64,000 nucleotides of DNA from NCBI GenBank assembly GCA_964035575.1, contig OZ037833.1, forward strand, positions 310,001 to 374,000, read 5' to 3'. This document shows, piece by piece, positions 21,999 through 33,159 of this stretch. Origin of the DNA: Rhynchopus sp. YZ270_cl-10. Its lineage: Eukaryota > Euglenozoa > Diplonemea > Diplonemida > Diplonemidae. The notes under the pieces were generated by a model. It saw only the letters and a program-made list of their open reading frames with translations, was not told the DNA's origin and searched no databases. The translations under genes and the position numbers were made by a program. The stretch's first letter is position 1, and the number at the start of each line of letters is the position of its first letter.

Positions 21999-22309
21999 TT
22001 ACTGGGGGGGGGCGAATAAGAGATGTGGCATCTCTTATTAGGCGAACGGACAAGCCAAAAATAAGAAATTTTTTTTGGGGAAAAAAATGCAAAAAAACAT
22101 TTTCGCCGGAGGCAAAAAAATTTTTTTGACCACTTTTTTGCCAGATCGGGTAGACAGGGTAAAATTTCAAAATGTTTTTTCAAGATAAAACCCTGGTGCA
22201 TGCAAAAAAAAAAAAAAAAAAATACCCCCAAAATCTCAACCTGATCTCTTATTCGGCCCTAATCTCTTATTCACCCCTGATCTCTTATTCGCCCCCCCCC
22301 AGTAAGGAA
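21999..22309. mobile_element. MITE with CCTTACTGGGGGGG ends
   Basis: Inverted ends of about 27 bp (CCTTACTGGGGGGGG ... GCGAATAAGAGAT and its complement near 22283-22309) enclose sequence with further ATCTCTTATTxGCC repeats near the right end. No coding capacity and no clear target duplication. Confidence 0.65.
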
Positions 22310-22789
22310 GTGCCCTAAGGAAAATCACTATACCCTAGAAGGACCCAAGAAGTACCCAATTTACACCTAATTTTTAGGAAAATCACACCATATTCGGTAA
22401 CTTTGTAAAGCCAAAATCGCGACAAAAAAAACAAGTAATCAGGCCTAATGCTAACTTTGGGGGAGGGGGGGAAAAAGTGAACCGACGGAAAAAAAAAAAA
22501 ACCAAAAAAACAAATTCCTCCCCTCCTCCGGGAAGGGGTCCAGGGTTTTCGCTTATCTTCATGAAAAAAAATTTTCCCCAAAATCGTGAAGATATGTCCA
22601 AAAAGGGGTCAAAAAATTTTTTTCCGCGCTCCGTGCGAAAAGGTCCGTTCATTTCGCGTAAATACGTGATGACGTGGGATGGTAACGTACATCAAGAACC
22701 AAACCAACCCTTTTCTCACGTTTTTCCACGTCAAGCCCTCGCATTAGGTTCTCTCTTGTGAACGAAACCTTCCCTCAGGACAAGAAGAA

Positions 22790-22940
22790 ACGGCGGTTGA
22801 TATCAAAACTTTCTGGCGAAGCCACGGTACGCAACATTTCAAAATTTGTGACCTAAAACCGAACATTTTTAGGTAGAGGTCTGTGGGCTGCCAGTTTTTG
22901 AGCTGCGCCGCAGGCGCACGGTACGCTACTTTTTTAATTT
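22790..22940 (+). repeat. partial copy of the 45.7-46.2 kb hAT MITE interior
   Basis: The stretch shares ATCAAAACTTTCTGGCGAAG, CCACGGTACGCAACATTTC and AGCTGCGCCGCAGGCGCACG with 45829-46005, in the same order and orientation. Confidence 0.7.
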
Positions 22941-23373
22941 TTGCCGGCAAGGGGGGTGCATCATTGAGTCCCTGAAACAAGTCTCCATCGTCACCGCCAC
23001 CGCCATCGCAATCGCCATCTTCGCTTTCCTCTTTAACATCAACAGATGCAACACTGCTCTCTGTATCTTCAGAGATCAGAACTTCTCCAACACTCGATGT
23101 CTTGTCGACTGACAGACCCTCCTCCTCCTCGAACCCAGTGGTGGGGGCCGCAGTATGCACTGCTGTGTCCTTCTTTTAATCTCCCTTCCTCCTGAAGATG
23201 CGGGCGCAGGTGCCCACATCTCCAGGACCAAGGTACCCACGGCATACCACAGGCAGAGAACCCCCCATCCCAAAAAACCCCCATTTTTAAGGGTGAACCG
23301 ACGAACCAACGGATAAATAAAAAAAATAATAAATAAAAGTGAACCGACGAACCAACGGTTAGCATTAGGCCTG

Positions 23374-23811
23374 CAAGTAATTGCTATCGGAAAAAAAAAA
23401 AAAAAAACGGGGTGTGATGTGGAACTCCATCCTGTAGAAATAATCTACAACACGCCCAGCATTCTGCTCTTCTGTAGGTATGTTAACGCTCTTCGTACGC
23501 TGCCAGACCCACTGGGACGCCAGTATCTGAAATGTTCAAGAAGGGGGGCTGTCCTCTTCGTCCAGCACCATCTGCTCGATAGCGTTGTTGGACGTCGGCT
23601 CGGCGTGTTCCAGCTCGTTTTTGTCCACAGGGTCCCCACATTGTCGTCGTCGTTGGAGCAGTGCGGAAGGAACACAGAATGCACAGACTACAACATATCG
23701 ATCACACCAGGCGCATCAGCACCTCCAGCAAATCGCCAGGATGCTACGGTGGTTTCGAAAATCGCGCGGAGTTTTCCACAGCACACCCCATTTTTCCTTA
23801 GCAATTACTTG
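23374..23811. mobile_element. 438-bp MITE with CAAGTAATTGCTA ends
   Basis: Left end CAAGTAATTGCTATCGG and right end complement CAAGTAATTGCTAAGG are followed inwards by CGGGGTGTG / TGGGGTGTG. A second full copy lies inverted at about 57568-57991, and a partial copy at 53613-53760. Each full copy carries a short acidic-looking frame (a run of D residues, then VGTLW or WQAVDD), perhaps the remnant of a transposase start. This is not strong enough to name a family. Confidence 0.75.
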
Positions 23812-24200
23812 TCCTTGTTGCTATTGTTGTTTTCAACCACCTTCCTTCAACCCTTGTAGGGATCATTTGTTATTTTTTTCGCGAAAACATGAAATTACAC
23901 ATGTCAAGAGAACAAAAAAGGGTCCTTATTTGCATTTTTGGGATTCACCCGTGCAGTGGTGGGGTCAATCTCGAAAATTGGACAATTTTTTGACCACTTA
24001 AATTTTGAGAAATATGAGCCCGGTTCCTTATACGTGGGGCCCATTTTCAGCTAAAATTTTCCTCAAAATCTGGTTTTGTAAAATTGACCCTTTCCCCCCC
24101 CCACATCGATTTCAATACTATACCTTACTTCACCTACGGTTGCCCTTACAGGGGGGGGTGAAGGAAGGTAAGTTGAAAAGTTATTTGGGAAAATAGCTAT
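23812..24200 (-). repeat. dispersed repeat adjoining the MITE
   Basis: Together with the MITE this is an inverted copy of 57145-57567. It contains GGGTCCTTATTTGCATTTTT, GGTGGGGTCAATCTCGAAAA and ACCTTACTTCACCTACGGTT. Two further tandem, diverged copies of the middle part occupy 31840-32180. MITE and flank have moved or been duplicated together. Confidence 0.75.
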
Positions 24201-24229
24201 TATTTGGGGGTAAACTTATTCGGGCCCCC

Positions 24230-24425
24230 CCTTTACAAAGCCCTCTCTCGCGGCAGTGTACCAAAGAAGAGATACCGCCTCTGTGACGCAGACACCAAGG
24301 ATATATGAAGAGCAGGAGATAAATGAAAAAGTGAAAAAAGCTGGTAAGATGAGACCCTACGGCTTAGAGCACAATATCAGGTGCAGCGGGGCAAAGATGA
24401 ATGTGTCCTCGAGCATAGACACATC
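24230..24425 (+). repeat. about 200-bp dispersed repeat, copy 2
   Basis: Nearly identical to 15972-16178; see that entry. Confidence 0.75.
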
Positions 24426-24840
24426 TAAAAAAATGCAACTTGACCAAAGTAAAAAGCAGGTCACTTTTAAAAATGACCCACCGTTGCAGTGCCCCCCCCT
24501 GCTTAGATAGAAGACGCATTGATGTTGTGGGAAATAAGGAGGAAGACCTTTTTTTTTTATTTTTTTTGAAACATTTTTCGTTGTTTTTTTGCTATTTTTG
24601 TTACTTTTTTTTTAGTCAGTTTCAAGAAACCCCACGGTGCAGGGGGGAGTTAAAGAAAAATACTGCAAAATATTGCAGCTTTTTCTGTTTGTTTTTGTTG
24701 TGTCGACAATCACCTAAGGACCCACTTGGGGAACCTAGGGTCTGCACTCAATGGCCGAAGCCTTTGTACTACGGAAGGTATTTTTTTCCCCCCCTTTTGC
24801 TGTCATTTTTTGTCTTCTTTTTTCTTGAAAATGGGTTACG
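24426..24840. other. intergenic, no gene seen
   Basis: T-rich sequence. TTGTTGTGTCGACAATCAC (about 24695) and GGCCGAAGCC...TACTACGGAAGGTAT recur at 37369-37452, so this too is part of a dispersed repeat. Confidence 0.4.
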
Positions 24841-27395
24841 TTATAACATAGCTGGTAAGCTAATAAAGCCTAATAGGATATTAGCCTAAATTATTAGCCT
24901 ATTTAAGCCTTATAGAATAGGCTAATAAAACTGGAATAGGCTAATATTTTATTAGCCTATTTTAGTCCTTCCCAGCTACCACTGGTGGTACAGTGGTAGC
25001 TGGCTTAACCCGTTAAACAAATCCGAAAAATCCAAAATTTAAGGCCAACTCCGTTACAGACACAACACAACTTATTTCCTTGCTTTCCGGCTTATTTATC
25101 GCACCGCAAAAGGTTTGTGTTTTTCACTGATGAACGTGAGTGAGCGTGCGCTATATCTGTGTATGTGATCGCAAGGAGGACGAGGCCGATTGCTGCGCGG
25201 TGGCACACCATTTCAGGGGTCCCCTCCAAGACAGCATCGGACCAATGGCGGTGGGTTCCTTGTGGATCCAGACGTTCTTCCGAATGACCTGTTGTTTTTG
25301 GTACGCCAGCTCAAGTCTCACCAGTTGGGGAATGTCCACGAGGTCGTCCCATTCGTAGGCCGAGTCGATGCGCCGCGCCACGTCGCTGATGAGGAGGAGG
25401 GAACGTCGGAGTGTGCACAGTCGTCCCCGATAGCAGAACGTCTGTCACAACACACTCCCAAATATGTGGTACAACACCCTCTCTGTGTAGACGCCAGACA
25501 GTACAGCATTCTAACGTAAACGGCTCGCGGGATTTGTCCACCCACTTTGGATCCATGCGGCATTGGGGATTGGTACCTATCATAAATTCCATGCCCAGAG
25601 CTCGGAAATGTTGCAGAGGCACTCCTCAGTACAATTCCACCCCCACAACTTTGCACCACTACAGGAACTGCCGGAATGACGCATGCACTGTTCTTGGGTT
25701 TGGCCTACCGCGAAGATGTTGTCGATCCGGGAGGCAAATTTGGTTTAGCTATCCCGTGAGTCGACTACTCCCCAAGATGAGGAGTTGTGGGATGTAGAGG
25801 AGGGCCTTGTGCATCATGCGCTCTTGGTTTCGTGCCGGCCCTCTCTACGTCTAAGATGGCATATAATAGGCTATTAGCCCTATATTAGCCTATTATAAGA
25901 CTCTTATATTAGGCTAATATAGGCTCTTTACAGGCTAATAATTTATTTTCCAAGCTAATATAGGCTAATAAAAGCTAATAATATACATAGCGCTCTAATT
26001 AGAGTATTAGGGTATAATTAGAGTCTGGGATTTTGGGCCAAGTCAGTTAGAGTCCAGTTAGAGTATAATTAGAGTCGCTTTTCTTCAATTAGACTATAAT
26101 TAGAGTGCAGTTAGAGCATAATTAGACTCTAACTACACTCTAATTATAGTCTAATTAGAGTAAAACAACAGGCTTCTTGTAGGTGCAAACGCCGTAAGGA
26201 ACCGGTTCCCCTAAGGTTCCTCTGTAGGACCCAGGTGCCCAGATACCCACATAGCTGAAAATAAGACTTGGGGAACCGAGTTCTCAGCCGGACTGGGACA
26301 CAATATGTGAAGGCGCTGTGGTCCGCCTGAAAGCGGGTCGGGGACCCGGTCGCGGGAGGGTGGGGGCCTAGTCCTAGTCCTACTGTACCTAGTACCCAGT
26401 GCCGGGACTCGGGACCCGGCTTATTCTCAGCTATGGGTACCCAGGTACTCAGACCCGCGCAGTGGCACATGCCCTCAAGTGTGTGTGCCCCATACATTAG
26501 GGAATGCGATGCAAAAACTCTATGTGCACCTCCGGTGCAACGCCGCAGACAGGCCAAGCAGCGTTGGACTCAGAGGAATGCCTGCTGTGCAGGTATCAAA
26601 CATGAGAAGCTCCCAGCAACAAGGGGCGCCTTTTGGCGGGCATTATTGAAGGTGTTTGGGGTGCAAAGTTTTCTACAAATGTTGATGCGCGGGTACAGAA
26701 GTGGTGTCTTGTTCTTTCATCTGTAGGAATGTAAATATCAATCGAATTTAACTACCACTAAGGGGTCGAAGGGGTAATCCCAGTATCAAAGGCTGTGTTG
26801 ACGGGAAATCTATAGCGAGCATACGTTCATTTCAGCCGAAGAAATACTACTTATGAACCCAGGAGAGATCCAAGCCTCGCGTTGAACAACTACCCGCGAT
26901 CGACAATACCAAAAGAGAATTCATAACAAAACAACACTGCCCCATACACACTAAATAGCCATGCTTCAAGTGCATGCCCCTGGGCCAAAATTCCTGTGCT
27001 AAAAAGACAACAAGACCATCCACAAGGAGTGTGAATTGTGCACTGGTTTTCTGGGGGAACAAACAATATTTTCTTGTGTCTGGTTCTCTGCAAGCAGAGA
27101 ACAGACTATCTGGATTACAAAGTCGAATTTCTTGCACTAGCTATGACCCCTGGGTTGATGGCTATAGCATTGATTGATGTGCCCCTCTTTATTGACCCTC
27201 TTATAGGACTCTAATTAGAGTCCAGTTAGAGTATTAGAGTTCAGTTAGAGTTTTAAAGACTCTAATTATACTCGAACTGCCGACTCTAATTATCTAGTTA
27301 GAGTCTAATTGGAGCGCTATGTATATAATAAAATCTGGGATTTTCCCGAAGGCTAATATTAGCCTATTCTTGTTAGCTTACCAGCTATGTTATAA
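24841..27395. mobile_element. 2.55-kb DNA element with 23-bp terminal inverted repeats
   Basis: Both ends begin TTATAACATAGCTGGTAAGC and stay identical for 23 bp. Subterminal regions are full of AGGCTAATA/TATTAGCCT palindromes. Between 25080 and 25860 is a unique, GC-richer segment with several overlapping open frames on the minus strand, for example one reading ARRIDSAYEWDDLVDIPQLV. I recognise no transposase there; it may be a captured host fragment. A second element is nested at 25986-27323. Confidence 0.8.
25986..27323. mobile_element. nested element with AATTAGAGT arrays
   Basis: The ends ACATAGCGCTCTAATTAGAG and CTAATTGGAGCGCTATGT are inverted repeats lying within the TATTAGCC-type host element. 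Subterminal zones are packed with AATTAGAGT/ACTCTAATT palindromes. The interior 26440-26720 matches 60260-60560 in inverted orientation, so a truncated copy also sits in intron 3 of the surface glycoprotein gene. No transposase is recognised. Confidence 0.7.
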
Positions 27396-28035
27396 TGGGT
27401 ATTCTGTTGACGTTTTAAAGCAGGACATAAGGTAGTGTTCTTTGTACTACTAAGACATCTCAAGAACCCATGTGTTTTTTTTTTATTGAGGATAGGTTGG
27501 TTTGTCTTACGTTGTGGATCGAGGGGAGAAAAAAATAGTAGTTTACCATGCAAATGCCTTCACCGGACAGCCGGCCAACGCTGGCACAACAAAAAAAAAT
27601 CCACCGTTTCTAAAGAAAAAAGACGAGCAAGAGAGAAAAATTCTGTACAAATAAAAGTACATCATTTTATTCTTGAAAAAAAAAAATCGTCAGTTAAAAA
27701 AACAAAATATGTTAGGCTGGTTAGCGGATTTTTGCGTAATTTTTTTTAAAATCAAAACAGTTAGAACAGGATCTCACCTCGCCCTCTTTTCCATCATCCC
27801 CCCTAGTTTTTTTTCTTAGGGGTTCAGCAAAAAGGCTCTCTCTGAGACTCACAAGAAGACCCCAACCCGAAGGAGCGATACCTGAGGACATAAAACACAA
27901 CTTCACGAGCCCTCCTCCCCCCTCCAACTATTTTTTTAAAAAAACAATTTGTAATAGGTTAGCGAGACGGTGCCCTTTTTTCCTTCCCGGTTATTTTTAA
28001 TACATCAACTTTTTAGGTTCCTTCATCCCTCCACC
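27396..28035. other. intergenic, no gene seen
   Basis: AT-rich sequence downstream of the next minus-strand gene. Only short shadow frames occur. Confidence 0.4.
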
Positions 28036-28611
28036 TCACATGTATCCTCCGTACGCTCTCTTCGGCTCCTGAACGAGCTTGCGGTTCTTCTCGAGGAGGG
28101 TGACGGTGTGAGCGACGACACGGGTCATGAATAGGTAGCTGTCTGAGACGAGGGTGGTGAAGGAGGCGGTGGTAGCAGCGAGCTGTCTCTCGTCAAGGTC
28201 CTTCGGGTAGGTGTCGGGGCGGTCCTTGTTCTCCTTGTGGAGTGCTGCAAGGGCGGCAAGGAAAGCCTTGTGCGAGGTGATGACTCCTGCCTCCTCAGGC
28301 TTGCCAGAGCCACGCAGCTTTGCTGCGTATCCTGAAAGGGTGCCGGCAACGTTTGCCTGCACCTCTGTCCCAAAGTTGTCCTCGTTCTCCTGCTTGGGCA
28401 CCAAGCGCAGAATGCTGAGCCCTGCCGCCTCCAGCTGCCTCGCCAGGTCCAGACGGGCCACGTCGTACTCCTTCAGGTTCGCGTCGTTCACACCGTCCTT
28501 AAGAACGGAGGCGGACGCGGCGAGGTACTTGGTGCCGTTGTCGGCAGCGTTGTCGCAGAAGACCTGCATGGCGTTGTCGTGGGTCGAGAGGAAGTCGGCG
28601 AAGGTGGACAT
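28036..28611 (-). CDS. conserved-looking helical protein, unknown function
   Basis: The 191-residue product starts MSTFADFLSTHDNAMQVF and ends EPKRAYGGYM. The sequence is rich in A, L, K, D and E with regular hydrophobic spacing, so it should be almost all alpha-helical. No signal peptide, membrane segment or zinc motif is seen; a soluble cytoplasmic or cytoskeleton-associated protein is likely. Codon use is well ordered and third positions are GC-rich, unlike the flanking AT-rich repeats, which supports a real single-exon gene. The leader upstream (CCACCTCCTCCAACCACCACC on the minus strand) resembles leaders of other genes here. I do not recognise the family. Confidence 0.75.
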   Translation of the reverse strand: MSTFADFLSTHDNAMQVFCDNAADNGTKYLAASASVLKDGVNDANLKEYDVARLDLARQLEAAGLSILRLVPKQENEDNFGTEVQANVAGTLSGYAAKLRGSGKPEEAGVITSHKAFLAALAALHKENKDRPDTYPKDLDERQLAATTASFTTLVSDSYLFMTRVVAHTVTLLEKNRKLVQEPKRAYGGYM

Positions 28612-28619
28612 CTTGAGTG

Positions 28620-30140
28620 GTGGTGGTTGGAGGAGGTGGTATATCTGTTATTGGAGTACAGTTTTCTGTGAAAGAGAAACGTTGAAAGTGGGAAAGTGCA
28701 TTAAAAAAAAGTGAAGTTATTGATGCAGGCTGCAGGCACCTCCGACTGACCCACGAAAAAAAAAGCAGTGCATACGTGGGTCGCTTTTTTTTGGATATCG
28801 AAAATCCCAGAGTATGAACTGCATTGGCATGAAAACAATGGGGGTAGGGGGGGGTAGGGGGGTCCACGTAGAAGGAATTCCTTAAGGATTTGCTGTCCAA
28901 AACCATTTTTTTGAAATTTAGGTGAAGAAATCCACTAAAAAGGTCGTACCTGGGCGCAAATCGCCCTGGGGATCACCCAAATATCCCAATAAACCACCTG
29001 ACAACCTCTACAGAGACTTTCCCGACTAAAAAAAATTGATTTTTTTGTGAAAAACCCCTCAAAATACCGTCACGCTCGCGTCACACTTTGTGGCAAAATG
29101 CAACACTTGACAAAAAAATTCTCCGATCATATAAAACTCCATCTAAAGACCCGAAAAACACCTCGGTCCACCTCCTCTGGGTTCCCGAGGTGGTAATATA
29201 TAGTTTTACAGCTTTTTGGGGGTCCTGTGTGGGTCCCAGATGCATTTTTCAGTGTGAGTGTGTGCCTCGAAAGCTTAAACATAGCCCCTCCTTCAAACAT
29301 AGCCCGTCCTGAAAACCCCAAAAAAAGTAATATGACAGTCGTCATAGTGTCAAAATACCCCAGGAAATGACTCCCAGACCTCATGTGGGGTGAAAAATAG
29401 CATTTGGGACACTCGGTAGGCTTTTTTGGGCCATGAAATGGCATGCAACGGGTATGAGCCGGCTATGCAACACTTTGCAACACTTACTCCCGGCTAAAAA
29501 CGGTTAGAAAACACGATTTTTTCATCAAAAAAAACTGATGTAAATTCAAAACACCCAAAAACCACCCCAGCCCACCTCCGCTGGGGTCCCGAGGTGGAAA
29601 TGTGTGGTTTTTGCAGCTTTTTGGGGTCCTTGGGTGTATTTTTGGGGATGTGTATGTGTCTGCAACGCTTAAACTACCCGTATACCCCCCTTTTTGACAT
29701 TTTCGCACTCTAAAGCCCAAAAAGTCAGAAAAAAATAAAAATTGGTGCTCAGAAGTGCATTTTTCGTAATTTTGGGTGGTTTTCGGGTGGTTTCGGGGGG
29801 GTTTTGGGTGGTTTTGAGTGTTTTTTCGGGGGTTTTCTTCAAAAAAAGCGGTTTTGGACAGCAAAAACGGCCGGACGGACCCCCCTAGTAGGGGGGGGGG
29901 GGCTATAAAGGGAAGGTAGGTAAAGGGAAAATGGTTGGTTCTCTCTGGTTTTTTTTTCTTTTTTCGTTTGCTGTTCAAAGAAATGAGGACAACACCTTTG
30001 ATGACTGAACGGAAAAAAAAAAGTTGGCTGAAATCAAAGTAGAGTTGAAATACAAAGCCCTCTCGTGACAATGTACCTTGGTACAATGACCGGCTGTACA
30101 AGGTACCAACCAAAAGCGTGCAGAGGGAGAAGAACGTGAG
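28620..30140. repeat. intergenic with a degenerate tandem duplication
   Basis: 29095-29290 and 29465-29675 are diverged direct copies; both contain a CCCACCTCCxCTGGG...CCCGAGGTGG palindrome, CAGCTTTTTGGGG and GCTTAAAC. The period is about 370 bp. A TTGAAATACAAAGCCCTCTC copy with TACAATGACCGGCTGTAC is at 30041-30100. No gene is seen. Confidence 0.55.
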
Positions 30141-31100
30141 CTAGTTTGTCAGCGTCGCCATTTCTTCTACTCTTTTGCGTAGAACGTCGCTGCAATCGTG
30201 CCTTCCGTGCACAGTATGCAATGATGGGCACATTAGGAAGCCGTCCCTCACAGCGGTGACTGCTTTCATGCCGGTAAGGTCAACAGTCGACACCGCTGTG
30301 CAACCAGCGAGGAATCCGTACCCAATCGAGGTCACTGCTTGCAGTCCTGAGAGGTCAACAGTCGATAACCCTCTGCAGTTAGCGAGGAAGCCGTCCCCAA
30401 TCGAAGTGACTGCTTCCAGGCCTGTGAGGTTAACCGTCAACAACCCTGCGCAGCCAGATAGGAAGCCGTTCCCGATCAAAGTGACTGCTTGCATGCCTGT
30501 AAAGTTAACTGTTGATAGCGTGGTGCAAAGAGCTAGGAAGTTGTGCCCAATCGAAGTGACTGCTTGCAGGCCTGTGAGGTCAACAGTCGACAACATCTTG
30601 CAACCAGTTAGGAACGAGTGCCCAATGGCGGTGACGAAGGGCAATTTGGGTAGGTCCAGTATGGTGTCGCAGTGAGGAAGGGAAGTGTCACGAATGTCAT
30701 CCACAATCGACACGCAACTGGAACCAATGCACGTTACTGTAGCAGACTGAGTGAAGAAGCAATCTGGAATCTCAGTCACAACTTCTGCCTGCAGAAGCAA
30801 GGAAGCCACCTTCGGATCGGTCACCTCCTTCAACCTTTCATCTGTGATGTTGGTCTCACCCAGTGCATGAAGTGCTGCTATGGCCTCGTATTTCGTCGTT
30901 TTCGTCAGTACTACTTTGTCCCCAGCACTCAGTTCTGTGATGTCCTCCCCTTCCTCCTTCCCTCCGAAGCCCATATGAAAGCTGTCTTCGGCCAACCCCG
31001 TTGCTGTCGCCACCTTCCGACGCAGGGCCTCCGTTGTGTCATCCTCACCCACCTCAATCACAAAGTCCTCCTTCCCAAAACATTGCACAGACAGTTCCAT
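30141..31100 (-). CDS. ubiquitin-like/BspA-type LRR protein, third copy
   Basis: The product has 319 residues from MELSVQCFGKEDF (ATG 31100). It has the same layout as the gene at 19606-20895: ubiquitin-like domain (residues 1-70), ALHALGETNITDERL linker and about six 25-residue repeats. It ends with a different tail (VHGRHDCSDVLRKRVEEMATL). The first 15 codons and everything upstream differ from the paralogue, but about 285 bp of the domain and linker (30775-31060) are nearly identical at DNA level. That patchwork points to gene conversion. There is no signal peptide, so it is probably cytosolic. The repeats are more diverged from one another than in the 429-residue protein, so this copy is older or less homogenised. 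Confidence 0.85.
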   Translation of the reverse strand: MELSVQCFGKEDFVIEVGEDDTTEALRRKVATATGLAEDSFHMGFGGKEEGEDITELSAGDKVVLTKTTKYEAIAALHALGETNITDERLKEVTDPKVASLLLQAEVVTEIPDCFFTQSATVTCIGSSCVSIVDDIRDTSLPHCDTILDLPKLPFVTAIGHSFLTGCKMLSTVDLTGLQAVTSIGHNFLALCTTLSTVNFTGMQAVTLIGNGFLSGCAGLLTVNLTGLEAVTSIGDGFLANCRGLSTVDLSGLQAVTSIGYGFLAGCTAVSTVDLTGMKAVTAVRDGFLMCPSLHTVHGRHDCSDVLRKRVEEMATLTN

Positions 31101-31259
31101 GTTTGCGCGACACTCTGTTTTGTGGTGTCGTGCATTTGCAGCTGGGGAAGGGGAAGTGTGATTTGTGTGTCTACAGTCGTGCCCTGTAGAGCAGATTTTG
31201 AAAGATTGAAAGATTTTAGTGCAGATTTTGAAAAAATTGATTGTTTCCAGCACACGCGG

Positions 31260-31839
31260 ACCGTGTCAGTGTGTGATGGTTTATGATTATTGACTGAAGT
31301 ACAGAAAACGGGAGTGTCGGTGGCAGAGCACAAAAGAGTAAAATGAAAACACATCGGGTGGGGTCTCTGATCTATCTTGTGCGGCGTATATATTTCCCCT
31401 AACACACCATGTTTGGCCAGGGCCTCTCCAGCGTGTCAGTTGCAAAAAAAATAAAATTAAAGCAGGGAGAATCTATTTTGTTAGTTTATAATTATATCCT
31501 TAGGGAGGGGGAGAGGTGAACCTGACAGAAGAAAAAAAAGAAGGAAAAATACAACTCTGCAAGATGCGTGTGAAAGGTGACACATACATCTTACACAAAA
31601 AGAAGTAAATGTGAACCGCATATTGAGACGCTGGAAAGCGCCAAAATTGCGTTTTTTTTTTTACTTCTCTCTCTACTGTGATATTGTGGGAAACGAAACC
31701 AAAACTTTTTGTTTGATTTCATATACTTTCACATCAAAGAAGAGAAAAGCAGAGGACACCCCCCCCGGCAAGGTGACCACTCGACCACGTAGGCGACCAT
31801 GAAAAGACCTACCTCAACCTTGCCCCGATATTTTTGAAA
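31260..31839. other. intergenic, no gene seen
   Basis: A possible leader of the LRR gene lies at 31101-31200; beyond that is AT-rich sequence without supported frames. Confidence 0.35.
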
Positions 31840-32180
31840 AATGGCCCCACGTATTAGTGACCGGGCTCATATTTCTCAAAATTTAAGTAGTCAAAAAATT
31901 GTCCAATTTTCGAGATTGACCCCACCACTGCACGGGCGGAGCCCAAAAATGCAAATAAGGACCCTTTTCCAGAACCTTCCTTCACCCCCCCCTGTAAGGG
32001 TAACCGAAAGTGAAGTCAATATTACAAACCCGGATTTTGAGGAAATTTTGGGCCGAAAATCGGCCCCAGCTATTAGTGACCGGGCTCACATTGTCCAAAA
32101 TTTAAGTCGTCAAAATTTTGTCCATTTTTCCAGATTGACCCCACCACTGACTGGGATTGGCTCAAAAATGCAAATAACAG
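31840..32180 (+). repeat. two tandem diverged copies of a dispersed repeat
   Basis: The units at about 31840-31970 and 32060-32180 both read GACCGGGCTCA...AAATTTAAGT...TTGACCCCACCACTG...AAATGCAAATAA. Between them lies CCTTCCTTCACCCCCCCCTG. Single copies occur at 23890-24180 (inverted) and 57145-57400. Confidence 0.75.
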
Positions 32181-32329
32181 CGTTTTTCGCCTGTATTGTT
32201 TATTACGAAACCCCGTGCAGACTTGCATTTAATTAATTACTTACCCGACCCCCCAATCCTTAGTCTGCAGACTGCCCTCCCCCCCTGAGTCACCCCCTCC
32301 CCCCTTTCTCGGTGATTGCACACTTTTTT

Positions 32330-32956
32330 TTACTCCGGCACCTCAGGGGTCTTTGGTATAGCGTTTTCTTCGCCGTCTGAGTCTGAATCTGAGAGCTCTG
32401 GGAAGACCCCACAGTAGCCTGCAAGCAGACGGCGCTCCTCGCTCTCCTTAACTGCGTGGTCTGCGAGGGCCCTTGCGTCTTGCGGGTCGAGCCTGCCGAG
32501 GAGCGAGACGAAGTCTCTCGCCAACGCTGCGTCAGCTTCCTCTAGGTGAGACATATCTGTACCCCCATCCAAGGGGCGGGTCGAATCGCGGATCCTCAGC
32601 GGTCTCTTTTGCGACCAGCTCGAACCCGACCCAGCAGTCCCCGGGCGTTGTTGGGAGTTCCCACCTGGTGTTCCGGCCATCTGCCGTTTCTTCCGTTCAT
32701 CGTGCCCCCAAGGGGGCTTCACGTTGACCACAGGTTTAATTGTTTTCATTCTCGTCTTATGTGTGCTTCGTTCCGCCAACACCAAAATACGCCCTCCAAT
32801 GTTTTCCAAATTAACCTGCAAAACACCGCCGCTCTTCCTCAGGCTCATCCCCTGTTGAGGCCGGATGTAAGGACTCCGTCGGTCCGCATCGCGTGGTGCG
32901 GGTTGCTGCTGTGTAGGGGTTTGTTGGGTGACGGCAACATCTCCGGAGCCCTGCAT
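32330..32956 (-). CDS. hydrophilic protein, unknown function
   Basis: The 208-residue product starts MQGSGDVAVTQQTPTQQQP. The N-terminus is Gln/Pro-rich, the middle is basic (ERKKRQ, SQKRPLRI) and the C-terminus is acidic and serine-rich (PELSDSDSDGEEN). A short helical stretch (EEADAALARDFVSLLGRL) precedes the acidic end. This composition fits a nuclear or RNA-associated protein, but I recognise no domain. A long T/A run and a plausible YAG acceptor lie just upstream, so the true start could be on an earlier exon. A short dispersed repeat is at 33081-33150. Confidence 0.5.
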   Translation of the reverse strand: MQGSGDVAVTQQTPTQQQPAPRDADRRSPYIRPQQGMSLRKSGGVLQVNLENIGGRILVLAERSTHKTRMKTIKPVVNVKPPWGHDERKKRQMAGTPGGNSQQRPGTAGSGSSWSQKRPLRIRDSTRPLDGGTDMSHLEEADAALARDFVSLLGRLDPQDARALADHAVKESEERRLLAGYCGVFPELSDSDSDGEENAIPKTPEVPE

Positions 32957-33080
32957 TTTTTTTTTTTTTGAAAAAAAAACAAAAAGAGAACAAGAAAGAT
33001 AAAAAGAGAGAGAGAGTGTGTGTTAAAGAGAAGGGGGATGGGGTAGGTTTTGGTGCTGCATAAGGAGTGGTGATTTATTT

Positions 33081-33150
33081 TTGATAAATTGTTTGGAGTA
33101 GTGTTAGTTGTCGGCTGTGTTGCCACAGTTTGTGCAATCTCCACTGTCAT
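33081..33150 (-). repeat. short dispersed repeat, copy 2
   Basis: Shares GTTGCCACAGTTTGTGCAAT and CTCCACT with 35459-35518, which is in twinfilin intron 1. Confidence 0.7.
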
Positions 33151-33159
33151 GTTTTTTGG

